Positions 42,997 to 51,733 of a stretch of DNA of 64,000 nucleotides are shown here, piece by piece. Source of the stretch: Synechococcus sp. CS-1325 (GTDB lineage: Bacteria > Cyanobacteriota > Cyanobacteriia > PCC-6307 > Cyanobiaceae). Made by a program: the position numbers and the translations under genes. Numbering within the stretch: the stretch's first letter is position 1; every line of letters starts with the position of its first letter. A model generated the notes under the pieces. That model made no database searches. It was not told where the DNA came from and worked only from the letters and a program-made list of their open reading frames with translations. Where the stretch lies: NCBI GenBank assembly GCA_025128135.1, contig JAHLYW010000046.1, forward strand, positions 297,605-361,604. The letters are read 5' to 3'.

Positions 42997-43809
42997 TCAG
43001 CCGTGCCCGCTGGGCAGGCCCAGCGCCAGGGCCACCCAGCGCCCGGGGGCCAGCTCCTGGGGCCGTTGCTGCAGATCGACGCCCGCCTCGGCGGCGAGGG
43101 CGGCGAGGGCGTCCGGTGGCAGCAGGCCGGCGAGGCTGTTGCGCAGCATCTTGCGGCGGCTGGCGAAGCAGCGGCGCAGCAGCAGCTCCACCCGCGCGGC
43201 AAGAGCGGGTTCCAGCCGTTGGTCCGCCGGCCGTGGATCCAGCACGATCACTTCCGAGTGCACCTTCGGCGGCGGCTGAAAGCAGCGGGGCGGCACAGCG
43301 CACACCGAGCGGCAGTCGGCCAGCAACTGCAGCCGCACGCTCAGGGCGCTGAAGGCGCTGCTGCCGGCCCGGGCCCGGATCCGTTCTCCCACCTCCTGCT
43401 GCACCAGCAGCACCAGCCGCCGGTAGGGGATCGGCGCCGGCCGGTCCAGCCGGCCCACCAGCCGCTCCAGCAGTGGACCGGTGATGTTGTAGGGGATGTT
43501 GGCCACCACCTTGTCCGCCGCCGGCAGCTCCACGCTCAGGGCATCCCCTTCCAGCAGCTCGAAGCGGGGATGGTCGCCGAAGCGCTGCCGCAGGCCCGAC
43601 ACCAGGTCGCGGTCGAGTTCCACGGCCTGCAGCATCGCCGCCGGGGAGGCCAGCAGCCGCTCGGTGAGGGCGCCGCGCCCCGGACCCACCTCCAGCACGG
43701 TGTCCTCAGGTTGCAGCTCCGCCGCCGCCACGATGCGCTCCAGCACGCCGGCATCGATCAGCCAGTGCTGGCCGAAGCGCTTGCGGGCGCGATGGGCCCC
43801 GAAGGTCAT
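42997..43809 (-). CDS. rsmA: 16S rRNA dimethyladenosine transferase KsgA
   Basis: KsgA dimethylates A1518 and A1519 of 16S rRNA late in 30S assembly. The 270-residue protein has [11 protein letters not shown], the SAM motif [15 protein letters not shown] and the catalytic [12 protein letters not shown] motif. The ATG at 43807-43809 matches the family start. It is followed by ispE, an order common in cyanobacteria and many other bacteria. Confidence 0.96.
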   Translation of the reverse strand: MTFGAHRARKRFGQHWLIDAGVLERIVAAAELQPEDTVLEVGPGRGALTERLLASPAAMLQAVELDRDLVSGLRQRFGDHPRFELLEGDALSVELPAADKVVANIPYNITGPLLERLVGRLDRPAPIPYRRLVLLVQQEVGERIRARAGSSAFSALSVRLQLLADCRSVCAVPPRCFQPPPKVHSEVIVLDPRPADQRLEPALAARVELLLRRCFASRRKMLRNSLAGLLPPDALAALAAEAGVDLQQRPQELAPGRWVALALGLPSGHG

Positions 43810-43874
43810 GGCGGCAGGCGGGCGACCCCTCCACACTGCCGCCTGGCCAGCCGGGGCCGCTCATTTCCACGAAT

Positions 43875-44267
43875 TCAGTTCCATTGATCCAGCCGCAGCC
43901 AGCGCACCTCGCCCCGTGTCGGTGGCAGGGGCACCAGGGCGAACACCACCTCCACCGGCAGGCTCGCCCGCTCCGGCTGGGTGGCCAGCCAGCAGCCCCA
44001 GGCCCGGGCCAGCCGGGCTCGCTTGACAGGGCCCAGGGCCGCTGTGCCCCAGCCGTCGCGTCCGCAGTGCCGCCGACCCTTCACCTCCACCAGCAGCAGG
44101 CGGCCGGGTTTGGCCACCACCAGGTCGAGTTCGCCCCAGCGGCAGGACCAGCGCCGTGCCACCAGCTGCCAGCCGCGGCTGCGCAACAGCCGCAGGGCCC
44201 GCTGCTCGGCCCACTGGCCTGAAATCCGCCGCTGGTTTTTCGACTGTTGCGGTGTGATCGCCCCCAT
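43875..44267 (-). CDS. YraN/UPF0102 family nuclease-like protein
   Basis: The 130-residue product matches UPF0102, a family with a Holliday-junction-resolvase-type nuclease fold. The PD-(D/E)xK-like pattern is seen as GELDLVVAK followed by LLLVEVKGRR. The role in bacteria is not settled. It lies 65 bases upstream of ksgA on the same strand and diverges from the pentapeptide gene. Confidence 0.88.
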   Translation of the reverse strand: MGAITPQQSKNQRRISGQWAEQRALRLLRSRGWQLVARRWSCRWGELDLVVAKPGRLLLVEVKGRRHCGRDGWGTAALGPVKRARLARAWGCWLATQPERASLPVEVVFALVPLPPTRGEVRWLRLDQWN

Positions 44268-44320
44268 CGAACCGCCAGACCCACTGTTCCTAGAGTTCCC
44301 GTACCTGTCCCACCGCCGCC

Positions 44321-44839
44321 ATGGCCGCCCCGTTGCGTTCGCTGTTCACGGGCTTCCTGCTGGTTCTGCTGGGTGGCCTGGGGGGTCTGGTTGCCGGGCT
44401 GCTGCCCGGCTGGCCGGTGGCACCCGCCGCTGCCGCGATGGATTACGCCAAGCAGGTGCTGATCGGCGCCGATTTCCACGACAGCGATCTCAACGGGGTG
44501 ACCTTCAGCCTCACCAATCTGCGGGACGCTGATCTCTCCGGCTCCGACCTGCGCAACGCCAGCCTGTTCGGCGCCAAGTTGCAGGACGCCAACCTGCGGG
44601 GTGCCGATCTGCGCCAGGCCACCCTCGATTCAGCGGTGCTGGAGGGCACCGACCTGCGGGATGCGGTGCTGGAAGATGCCTTCGCCTTCAACACCAAGTT
44701 CGATCGGGTGGCGATCGACGGGGCCGACTTCACCAACGTGCCCCTGAGGGCCGATGTGCTCAAGAAGCTCTGCGCCAGCGCCACCGGCACCAACCCCGTC
44801 ACTGGCCGCATCACCCGCGACACACTGGGGTGCCCCTGA
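44321..44839 (+). CDS. Thylakoid-lumen-type pentapeptide repeat protein
   Basis: The 172-residue protein has an N-terminal signal sequence with AAAA at about 36-39, so it is likely exported to the periplasm or thylakoid lumen. Residues about 47-147 form A(D/N)LxX pentapeptide repeats (ADLSGSDLRNASLFGAKL), which fold into a right-handed beta-helix. Two cysteines lie near the C-terminus (Cys151, Cys171) and could form a disulfide. It resembles plastid lumenal TL17/TL15-type proteins, whose function is unknown. Confidence 0.88.
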   Translation: MAAPLRSLFTGFLLVLLGGLGGLVAGLLPGWPVAPAAAAMDYAKQVLIGADFHDSDLNGVTFSLTNLRDADLSGSDLRNASLFGAKLQDANLRGADLRQATLDSAVLEGTDLRDAVLEDAFAFNTKFDRVAIDGADFTNVPLRADVLKKLCASATGTNPVTGRITRDTLGCP

Positions 44840-44852
44840 CGCCGCCTCGCTG

Positions 44853-45356
44853 ATGGCCTTCGACTCCCGCAGCCTTGATCGCCTCAGGGAGCTGGGCCGG
44901 CGCCTGCCCCAGCCCCTGCCGGCACCACCGTCCAGCGCGGTGGCAGGGTCAGCGGCGGCGGCAGCGGGTGAGCGGCGCCACCGGGTGGAAACGGAAACCG
45001 ATCCTGATGCCCTGTTCCACGAGCTGATGCAGGTGAGCCCGGACGGCACGGTGCCGCCTCACCTGTTGCAGCGCCTGCAGGAGCTGGAGTTGAGCCGCCA
45101 GGAGCGGCAGCGCCAGGAGCGGCGGATCGAGCGGCTGCCCCCCTCCTCCCCGGCGCCTCCTGCCGGTTCCTCGCCCTCCGCTGGTCGCACCGGTGCCGGG
45201 CTCGGCGCGGGCAATGGTGCGGGCGGCAGCGCGGGACGGGGGGGACGTCCCCTGAATCCGCGGCCGGATCGTCGCCTCGCCGCCGACCACCCTGAGCTCT
45301 ACACCGAGTTTCAGCAGCTGCTGTTGGAGGACGAGGAGGATCCGGCCGGCCCCTGA
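44853..45356 (+). CDS. Hypothetical protein with charged helix and Gly-rich linker, 167 residues
   Basis: The product begins MAFDSRSLDRLRELGRRLP. It has a helical segment at about 50-95 (HLLQRLQELELSRQERQRQERR), a Gly/Ser/Pro-rich linker and an acidic C-terminus (LYTEFQQLLLEDEEDP). I do not recognise the family. It follows the pentapeptide gene by 13 bases and is probably in the same transcript. It ends 27 bases before the LexA box of umuD. Confidence 0.7.
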   Translation: MAFDSRSLDRLRELGRRLPQPLPAPPSSAVAGSAAAAAGERRHRVETETDPDALFHELMQVSPDGTVPPHLLQRLQELELSRQERQRQERRIERLPPSSPAPPAGSSPSAGRTGAGLGAGNGAGGSAGRGGRPLNPRPDRRLAADHPELYTEFQQLLLEDEEDPAGP

Positions 45357-45382
45357 GCCCGCCGCCCGAGATCGGGCTCATC

Positions 45383-45396
45383 AGTAGATTTGTACT
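45383..45396 (+). promoter_or_regulatory. LexA (SOS) box upstream of umuDC
   Basis: AGTAGATTTGTACT is a partial palindrome that fits the cyanobacterial LexA consensus AGTAC-N4-GTACT at all but one conserved base. It ends 28 bases before the umuD start, where it would overlap the promoter. This predicts repression by LexA and induction after DNA damage. I saw no comparable box at recG, ruvA or dnaE. Confidence 0.8.
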
Positions 45397-45424
45397 ACTC
45401 TGATGGTCTCTGTCGGCTGCCCCC

Positions 45425-45895
45425 TTGCTCGACGCGATCCGCCCTCTCCCTGTCTTGTCGCTGCCCCTGCCGTTGCCATTGCCCCTGCCGTTGCGGCCTG
45501 ATCGCCGTGCCGTGCGGTTGCCCCTGGCGGTGGAATCCGTGGCGGCGGGCTTTCCCTCCCCCGCCGACGACTACGTGGAGGTGGGCATCGACCTCAATGA
45601 GCAACTGATCGCGCATCCCAGCAGCACCTTTTTTCTGCGCGTCAGCGGTGATTCGATGACGGGCGCCGGCATCCACCACGGCGACCTGCTGATCGTTGAT
45701 CGCAGCGTCGAGCCGCGCCCCGGCCGCATCGTGGTGGCCGTGCTGGAGGGTGCCTTCACGCTCAAGCGCCTGGTGCGGCACCAGGGCCGCCTGCGGCTGG
45801 AGGCGGCCCATCCGGCCTACCCCCCCCTGGAACTCCATGACGCCGACGACACCCGCCTCTGGGGCGTGGCCATCCAGGTGATCCACCCGCTCTGA
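45425..45895 (+). CDS. umuD: UmuD-type SOS protein, S24 peptidase
   Basis: UmuD is self-cleaved with RecA-ssDNA help and then activates the UmuC translesion polymerase. The 156-residue protein has the cleavage bond Ala41-Gly42 (VAAGFPSP), Ser77 in SGDSM and Lys114 in LKRLV. Both spacings, 36 and 37 residues, are identical to E. coli UmuD. The N-terminus is longer than usual and carries a Leu-Pro repeat coded by CTGCCC/TTGCCG units. The start is a TTG at 45425, but several in-frame TTGs between 45455 and 45491 could also serve. UmuC follows after 63 bases. Confidence 0.93.
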   Translation: MLDAIRPLPVLSLPLPLPLPLPLRPDRRAVRLPLAVESVAAGFPSPADDYVEVGIDLNEQLIAHPSSTFFLRVSGDSMTGAGIHHGDLLIVDRSVEPRPGRIVVAVLEGAFTLKRLVRHQGRLRLEAAHPAYPPLELHDADDTRLWGVAIQVIHPL

Positions 45896-45928
45896 TCCAG
45901 TGGCCCCGATCCAGTGGCCCTGATCCAG
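45894..45928 (+). repeat. 14-bp tandem repeat between umuD and umuC
   Basis: GATCCAGTGGCCCC (45894-45907) is followed by GATCCAGTGGCCCT (45908-45921) and a partial GATCCAG (45922-45928). It overlaps the last two bases of the umuD stop. No role is evident. Confidence 0.8.
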
Positions 45929-45958
45929 CCGTCCTGAACCCCTCGCCCTGCCCAACCG

Positions 45959-47263
45959 ATGCCGCTCGCCACCGTGCTGATCGACGGCAATAACTTCTAC
46001 GCCTCCTGCGAGGCGGCCCTCGATCCGGTCCTGATCGGCCGGCCGCTGGTGGTGCTCTCCAACAACGATGGCTGCATCGTGGCCCGCAGCGCCGAGGCCC
46101 GCGCCCTCGGCATCGCCATGGGCACCCCCTACTTCCAGGTGCGCCGCCAGCTGGAGCGCCAGGGGGTGGTGGTGCGCAGCTCCAACTACGCCCTCTACGC
46201 CGACATGAGCCAGCGGCTGATGGCCACCCTGGAGCCCTGGGTGGAGGAGCTGGAGATCTATTCGATCGACGAAGCCTTCGGCCGCCTGCACCGGCCGGCC
46301 GGCGGAGATCTCACGGCCTGGGGCCAGGCGCTGCGCCGGCAGGTGCGGCGCCACCTGGGTCTGCCGGTGGCGGTGGGCATCGCCGCCAGCAAGACCCAGG
46401 CCAAACTGGCCAACCGGCTGGCCAAGCGCTCCGGGTACCCGGCGGGTGGCGAGCGGGCGGGGCAGTCGCTGGGCGTGTTCGATCTGGGGGCCGTGGCCGA
46501 TCCCGACCTCTGGCTGGAGCAGGTGCCGGTGGAAGAGGTCTGGGGCATCGGACGCAGGCTCTCGCGCTGGTGCCGTCTGCGCGGCATCGCCAATGCCCGC
46601 CAGCTGCGCGATCTGCCCAGTGGCGAGCTGCGGGCCCGCTGTGGGGTGGTGGGCCTGCGTCTGCAGCAGGAATTGCGCGGCCACAGCTGCCTGCTGCTGC
46701 AGAGCGTGGTGCCGGCCAAACAGGAAACCTGCGTCAGCCGCAGCTTCAGTGAGCCGGTCACCAGCCTGGCGGCCCTGCGGGAGGCGATCGCCACCTACCT
46801 CAGCCGCGCCGCCGAGAAGCTGCGCCGCCAGCGCCAGCGGGCCGGCACGATCACGGTGTTCGTGCGCAGCAGCCCCTTTAACGGCACCAGCTTCTACGCC
46901 AATGCCGCCACCGTCTCGCTGCCGCTGGCCAGCCAGGACACCGCCGTGCTGCTGGCCGCCGCCCTGCCCCTGGCTGCGCGTCTGTTTCGCCCCCACAAGC
47001 CCCTGCAGAAGGCCGGCGTGCTGCTGCAGAACCTGCAGCCGGTGGAGCAGTTGCAGCACCATCTGCTTGTTCCCCTGTCGCCGGAGCAGCAGCAGCGCCG
47101 CGAGGCGCTGATGGCCACGATCGATGGCCTCAACCGCCGCTACGGCCGCGGCACGGTGCAGTGGGCGGCCTGCGGTCTGCGCCCCAGCTGGGCGATGAAA
47201 CGGGAGCGCCTCTCAGGCGCCACCACCACCCGGCTGGCCGATCTGCCGGTGGTGCTGGCCTGA
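45959..47263 (+). CDS. umuC: UmuC-type translesion DNA polymerase
   Basis: UmuC is the catalytic subunit of Pol V, which copies past damaged bases at the cost of mutations. The 434-residue Y-family enzyme has LIDGNNFYASCE, the NNDGCIVARS segment and the catalytic YSIDEAF motif, then the thumb and little-finger regions. A C-terminal GTVQWAACGL segment marks UmuC proteins rather than DinB. It is the second gene of the LexA-controlled unit and converges on the Rieske gene with a three-base gap. Confidence 0.95.
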   Translation: MPLATVLIDGNNFYASCEAALDPVLIGRPLVVLSNNDGCIVARSAEARALGIAMGTPYFQVRRQLERQGVVVRSSNYALYADMSQRLMATLEPWVEELEIYSIDEAFGRLHRPAGGDLTAWGQALRRQVRRHLGLPVAVGIAASKTQAKLANRLAKRSGYPAGGERAGQSLGVFDLGAVADPDLWLEQVPVEEVWGIGRRLSRWCRLRGIANARQLRDLPSGELRARCGVVGLRLQQELRGHSCLLLQSVVPAKQETCVSRSFSEPVTSLAALREAIATYLSRAAEKLRRQRQRAGTITVFVRSSPFNGTSFYANAATVSLPLASQDTAVLLAAALPLAARLFRPHKPLQKAGVLLQNLQPVEQLQHHLLVPLSPEQQQRREALMATIDGLNRRYGRGTVQWAACGLRPSWAMKRERLSGATTTRLADLPVVLA

Positions 47264-47266
47264 GCC

Positions 47267-48589
47267 TCAGGTCAGGTTGCGCGGCGGCACCGGCCGGCCA
47301 TGGCGCAACTGCCGCCGCCAGCGCCCGGCCTGGAACCAGGCCGCCGCTGCCAGCACCGCCACCCCCAGCGCACCGGCCGCCGCCGCTGAAGCTCCCCACC
47401 AGGCGGCGCCGCCGAGTGCCAGCAGCAGCACGGCGGCGAGCATGGGTTGCAGCTGGGCCAGGCGCCGGTCGGCGCCGGAGCAGCTGCGGCAATGGCGGGT
47501 GTGACTCTCGTAGCGCTCCAGCAGCGGCGTTTCCCCCAGCCGCTCCGGCAGCGTGGCATCACCGAACGGCTTGCCAGCGCCAGCGCTGATCCAGTCGTGC
47601 AGGGCGCGCACGTAGGCATCGGAGCTGGTGGCCAGATAACAGGAGCGGGCCAGCCCATCGCTGCCGCCCCGGGCTTCCAGCACCCGCTCCTGCCAGTGCA
47701 GGAAGGCCTGGTCGTCTTCCAGAACCACGTGGTTGGCCAGGTGCTGCAGCCATTCCGGCCGCAGCTTCAGCAGCCGGCGGGGCAGGGCTGATTCGAAGCG
47801 GAAGGGGAAGCGGGCGAACAGCCGGCACTCCCCCGGCCGGATCGGCGTGGCGTACACCACGGTGAGGATGCGGGCGAACCCCTTGGCGGTGAGGTCGTGC
47901 CACATCAGGCAGGGGGCCTGGAAGGTGGTGAACTGGGTGCCGAGCGTGCCGCGGCGCGGCCCCTCGGGCCACACGCCGGTGAAGCCCTCCGGCCCGCTGC
48001 TGGTCAGCTCCAGGTTCACCGGTCCGGCCGTCTCGCGCTTGCCCACCGTGGCGTGGTGGGTGAACGGCACGTGGCTCACATCAAGCACGTTCTCCAGCAG
48101 GGTGAGGGCGTCGTAGGGGAGGTCGCGGAAGGTGTCCTGCACCGTCCACTGCTCCGTCACCTCGTCCTCCAGCATCGGCAGCAGCGGCAGGGGCGCTGCG
48201 GCAGCTGCGGCGGGATCACCGGCGAAGACGAACAGCATCCCCTGGCCTTCGGCGGTGGCGTAGGCGTGGCAGCGGCTGCGCGGTGTGTCGATCGTGCTGC
48301 CGGCCTCGGCCTGGGGGATGGCGGTGCAATGCCCCTCGCCATCGAAACTCCAGCCGTGGTAGGGGCACTCCAGCTCGCCCCGCCCATTGAGGCGGCCCTG
48401 GGAAAGGGGCACCAGCCGGTGCGGACAGACATCGGCGAAGGCACGCCACTGGCTGGCCTGCCGGTCCCGCCAGATCACCAGGTCGTCGCCGAGCAGGGTG
48501 AAGGGGGTGGGACGGTCTGGCCGGAGGTCCTTGAGATAGGCCACCGGGTACCAGGCGCGATGCCAGGACGAGTGAGACAGGGAGGGCAT
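47267..48589 (-). CDS. Rieske mononuclear-iron oxygenase, pheophorbide a oxygenase / Tic55-like
   Basis: This membrane-bound oxygenase belongs to the PAO/PTC52/Tic55 group, some of which act on chlorophyll breakdown products. The Rieske cluster ligands are Cys55-x-His57 and Cys75-x2-His78. The mononuclear iron site is DVSHVPFTHH (Asp170, His173, His178). Near the C-terminus HCRSC forms the CxxC redox motif of the group, followed by two hydrophobic helices. The ATG at 48587-48589 gives 440 residues. The substrate in this organism is unknown. Confidence 0.9.
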   Translation of the reverse strand: MPSLSHSSWHRAWYPVAYLKDLRPDRPTPFTLLGDDLVIWRDRQASQWRAFADVCPHRLVPLSQGRLNGRGELECPYHGWSFDGEGHCTAIPQAEAGSTIDTPRSRCHAYATAEGQGMLFVFAGDPAAAAAAPLPLLPMLEDEVTEQWTVQDTFRDLPYDALTLLENVLDVSHVPFTHHATVGKRETAGPVNLELTSSGPEGFTGVWPEGPRRGTLGTQFTTFQAPCLMWHDLTAKGFARILTVVYATPIRPGECRLFARFPFRFESALPRRLLKLRPEWLQHLANHVVLEDDQAFLHWQERVLEARGGSDGLARSCYLATSSDAYVRALHDWISAGAGKPFGDATLPERLGETPLLERYESHTRHCRSCSGADRRLAQLQPMLAAVLLLALGGAAWWGASAAAAGALGVAVLAAAAWFQAGRWRRQLRHGRPVPPRNLT

Positions 48590-48645
48590 GGCGCCGCGGA
48601 AGCACTGGGTGCTGCCGATGCTGGCAGGGCCGGCGGGGCTATCGA

Positions 48646-50727
48646 TCAGGCGGCGGTCGGGGTGCCGGCGAGGGCCTCGGCCAGGCCGGGACAACGCTGG
48701 CGGTCGAGGTGAGAGATGTGCTTCCGCTCGTTGTAATAGAGCTCCTGGAATCGCAGGGCATCGGCGTTGAGCGCGGCGAACAGGGCGTCGATGCGGGTTT
48801 CCATGTTCACGGCCACCGTTGTTGCGGCTTCGGTCTTTTCCTGCTCCAGCAGCAGGGCGATGCAACGTTCAAGGGTTTCCAGTCGCTGACCCCGCCAGGC
48901 ATCGAGCAGATGGCGACAGCGCTTGAGGCAACGCTGGCGCTCCAGCACCGCCGCGGTGCCGCGCAGCTGGAGCAGGGGTGCCGAGAGATTCATGGTCTGG
49001 AGCTCATCGGGCTCCAGCAGGGGGGTGAGCCGGTTGAGCAGCTCGCTCTGCTCCATCAGCAGCTGGTCGGCCAGCAGGCGGGGCAGATCGAGATCGGCCA
49101 GGTCATCGCCGGGATCCTCGCCACGGTTGATCGCTTCCAGCCGGCCGACGCCGAGGTTGTCCTCCTCCCGTTCGCTGATCGCCGCCCAGAGCAGGCGGTG
49201 GTGCTGGAGGGCGAAATCATCGAGCTCACGCAGGCGCAGCTCGCGCCGGATCGCGCCGCGATGGCGGGCGGCATGGAGATAGAGGCGGAGCAGCTCCGCT
49301 TCGGCCCGCTCGCGCAGGCCGATCTCACCGGGCTTTTCCCAGCGGCTGGCGCGGCCGTGCCAGCGCTCGCCCTTCACCTGCAGGCGCAGGTCTTCCTCCA
49401 GCTTCTGGGCCAGGCGTGCCTGGCCGCCGGAGAGGCGCTCGGCCACCTGCTGCAGATAGTGGCTGCGCACGGCGCTCTGGGGCAGCTTGCCCAGCAGCGC
49501 CACCAGAGCCGACACCGCCTGCTGGAACTGATCGGAGCGGGCCAGATCCTTCCCCTCCAGCGCCTGCTCGATCTGCCAGTCGAGCCAGAGCGGCGCCTGC
49601 TCCAGCAGGGCGCGGTACTCGCCCGCTCCATGCTCCTTGAGGAAGTCGTCGGGATCCTTGCCGGCGGGCAGGTGCAGCACCCGCAGCTCCAGCTGCCCCT
49701 GCAGGGCCAGCTGCTCCACCTCGCCGATCGCCCGCTGCGCCGCCCGCACACCGGCGCCGTCGGTGTCGAAATTGAGCACGAGGCGGCGGCTGTCGCAGCA
49801 ACGGCACAGCTGGGTGATCTGCTGGCTGCTGAGCGCCGTGCCGAGCGCCGCCACCGCATTGGTGATGCCGGCGGCATGCAGGGCGATCACATCGAAGTAG
49901 CCCTCCACCACCACCGCCTGGTCGTCCTTGCGGATCGCATTGGTGGCGCGGTCGAGGCCGAACAGATGCTTGCCCTTCTCAAACACCTCCGTTTCCGGTG
50001 AGTTGAGGTATTTGGGTTCACCGCCATCGAGGCTGCGGCCGCCGAAGCCGATCACCCGCCCCTGGCGGTCGCGGATCGGCACCATCACCCGGTGGCGGAA
50101 GCGGTCGTAGAAGCCGTCGCCCCCCTTGCGTGGCACCACCAGACCGGCGGCCTCCAGCAGCTCCGGCGCCAGCCCCTCCACCTGCTGCAGGTGCTTCAGC
50201 AGCCCATCCCAGGCCTCGGGCGCGTAGCCGAGTTCAAAGCTCTCCAGCGTGGTTTCGCTCAGGCCCCGCTGCTCCCTGAGGTAAGCCAGGGCGGCGGCAC
50301 CGGCGGGGCTGCGCAGCTGGCTGCGGAACCAGCCGGAGGCCAGCGCCAGGGCCCGCAGCAGCGCTTCGCGGCGCGAGAGCTGCTGGCGCAAGCGCTCCTG
50401 CTGCGGCCCCTCCACCGTTTCCACCGGCAGCTGGTATTTGCGCGCCAGCTCCAGCACCACATCGCTGAAGCTGTTGCGCTGCAGCTCCATCAGGAACTTG
50501 ATCGCGTTGCCGCCGGCCCCGCAGGAGAAGCAGTAATAGAACTGCTTGGCTGGCGAGACCGTCATCGACGGCGATTTGTCGTCGTGGAAGGGGCAGATCC
50601 CCACGAACTCGCGGCCCTTCTTCTTGAGCACCACGTGCTCGCCCACCACATCGACGATGTCGGCGCGCTCCTTGACGGCCTCGATCGTGCGGGGGTGAAG
50701 GCGGGCCTGAGGTGCCGGTGGGCTCAA
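48646..50727 (-). CDS. dnaG: DNA primase
   Basis: DnaG synthesises RNA primers at the replication fork. The 693-residue protein has the CHC2 zinc finger (GICPFHDDKSPS, YYCFSCGAGG), the TOPRIM segment VVVEGYFDVIALH with the metal residues in NFDTDGAG, and a C-terminal helicase-binding domain. The start is a TTG at 50725-50727. It is divergent from the DMT permease gene by 70 bases. Confidence 0.96.
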   Translation of the reverse strand: MSPPAPQARLHPRTIEAVKERADIVDVVGEHVVLKKKGREFVGICPFHDDKSPSMTVSPAKQFYYCFSCGAGGNAIKFLMELQRNSFSDVVLELARKYQLPVETVEGPQQERLRQQLSRREALLRALALASGWFRSQLRSPAGAAALAYLREQRGLSETTLESFELGYAPEAWDGLLKHLQQVEGLAPELLEAAGLVVPRKGGDGFYDRFRHRVMVPIRDRQGRVIGFGGRSLDGGEPKYLNSPETEVFEKGKHLFGLDRATNAIRKDDQAVVVEGYFDVIALHAAGITNAVAALGTALSSQQITQLCRCCDSRRLVLNFDTDGAGVRAAQRAIGEVEQLALQGQLELRVLHLPAGKDPDDFLKEHGAGEYRALLEQAPLWLDWQIEQALEGKDLARSDQFQQAVSALVALLGKLPQSAVRSHYLQQVAERLSGGQARLAQKLEEDLRLQVKGERWHGRASRWEKPGEIGLRERAEAELLRLYLHAARHRGAIRRELRLRELDDFALQHHRLLWAAISEREEDNLGVGRLEAINRGEDPGDDLADLDLPRLLADQLLMEQSELLNRLTPLLEPDELQTMNLSAPLLQLRGTAAVLERQRCLKRCRHLLDAWRGQRLETLERCIALLLEQEKTEAATTVAVNMETRIDALFAALNADALRFQELYYNERKHISHLDRQRCPGLAEALAGTPTAA

Positions 50728-50797
50728 GGAAAAGCGCTACCTGTAGGGGCTTGATGGCAGCCATTCTGCCTGACGCCACCAGAGGTGGGGAGATGCC

Positions 50798-51721
50798 ATG
50801 GCCACCGTTGCCGGCGTTGCCTTGCCTAGGGTCAACGCCTCTGGCCTTGAGCCGGCTCGGCTGGGATCCGGCATGGACATGCTGCTCAGCGCCCTGGCCT
50901 TCAGCCTCATGGGGGTGTGCGTCAAGGCGCTGGGCGGCCGGCTGCCAGTGGCTCAGGTGGTGCTGGCCCGTTCGGTGGTGAGCCTGCTGATCAGCTGGTG
51001 GCTGCTGCGCCGGGCGGGCCTCTCGCCCTGGGGACAGCGCCGGTGGTTGCTGGTGAGTCGCGGCGTGCTCGGCACCGCCGGCCTCTACTGCGTGTTTCTG
51101 GCCATCGCCGGCCTGCCGCTGGCGGTGGCCACGGTGCTGCAGTACCTGCATCCCACCTTCACCGCCCTGCTGGCCTGGCCGCTGCTGGGCGAACGGCCCG
51201 GCGCCCGGGTGTGGCTGGCGGTGGCCCTGGGCTGGCTGGGCGTGCTGCTGCTCACCGATCCCGCCGCCCTGGCCGTCTTTCAGCCAGTGGGCACAGCGGC
51301 CGGCGTGGCTCTGCCCACCGGGCCGCTGCTGTTCGCCCTGGCGGGCGCGATGCTGTCGGCCCTGGCCTACGTGAGTGTGCGTGCCCTGCGCCGCAGCGAA
51401 CACCCGCTGGTGGTGGTGTTCTATTTCCCGCTGATGGCCCTGCCGCTCAGCCTGCCGCTGGTGCTGCTGAATCCGGTGGCACCCAGGCCGGCGGAATGGG
51501 GCTGGCTGCTGGGGGTGGGGGTGTTCACCCAGCTGGGCCAGCTGGCCCTGACCCGCGGCCTGATGGCCATGCCGGCGGCCCGCGCCACGGCGCTCAGCTA
51601 CGTGCAGGTGCCGCTCGCGGCCCTCTGGGGGCTGCTCTGGTTCGGCGAATCCCTCGACCCCGACATCCTCACCGCCGCCGGCCTGGTGCTCGGCTCCACC
51701 CTGCTGAGCCTGGGCCGCTGA
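50798..51721 (+). CDS. DMT-superfamily EamA permease
   Basis: The 307-residue membrane protein has about ten helices in two EamA repeats (FSLMGVCVKALGG, ALSYVQVPLAALWGLLWFGE). It probably exports or imports a small metabolite; the substrate is not predictable. The ATG at 50798 is preceded by GGGGAG six bases away, a good ribosome-binding site. It converges on the ABC permease gene. Confidence 0.9.
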   Translation: MATVAGVALPRVNASGLEPARLGSGMDMLLSALAFSLMGVCVKALGGRLPVAQVVLARSVVSLLISWWLLRRAGLSPWGQRRWLLVSRGVLGTAGLYCVFLAIAGLPLAVATVLQYLHPTFTALLAWPLLGERPGARVWLAVALGWLGVLLLTDPAALAVFQPVGTAAGVALPTGPLLFALAGAMLSALAYVSVRALRRSEHPLVVVFYFPLMALPLSLPLVLLNPVAPRPAEWGWLLGVGVFTQLGQLALTRGLMAMPAARATALSYVQVPLAALWGLLWFGESLDPDILTAAGLVLGSTLLSLGR

Positions 51722-51733
51722 AGCGTCAGGCCG

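Noticed and set aside
45395-47062. Minus-strand 555-codon frame opposite umuDC
   Set aside because: Low-complexity antisense translation; UmuD and UmuC are clearly coded on the plus strand.
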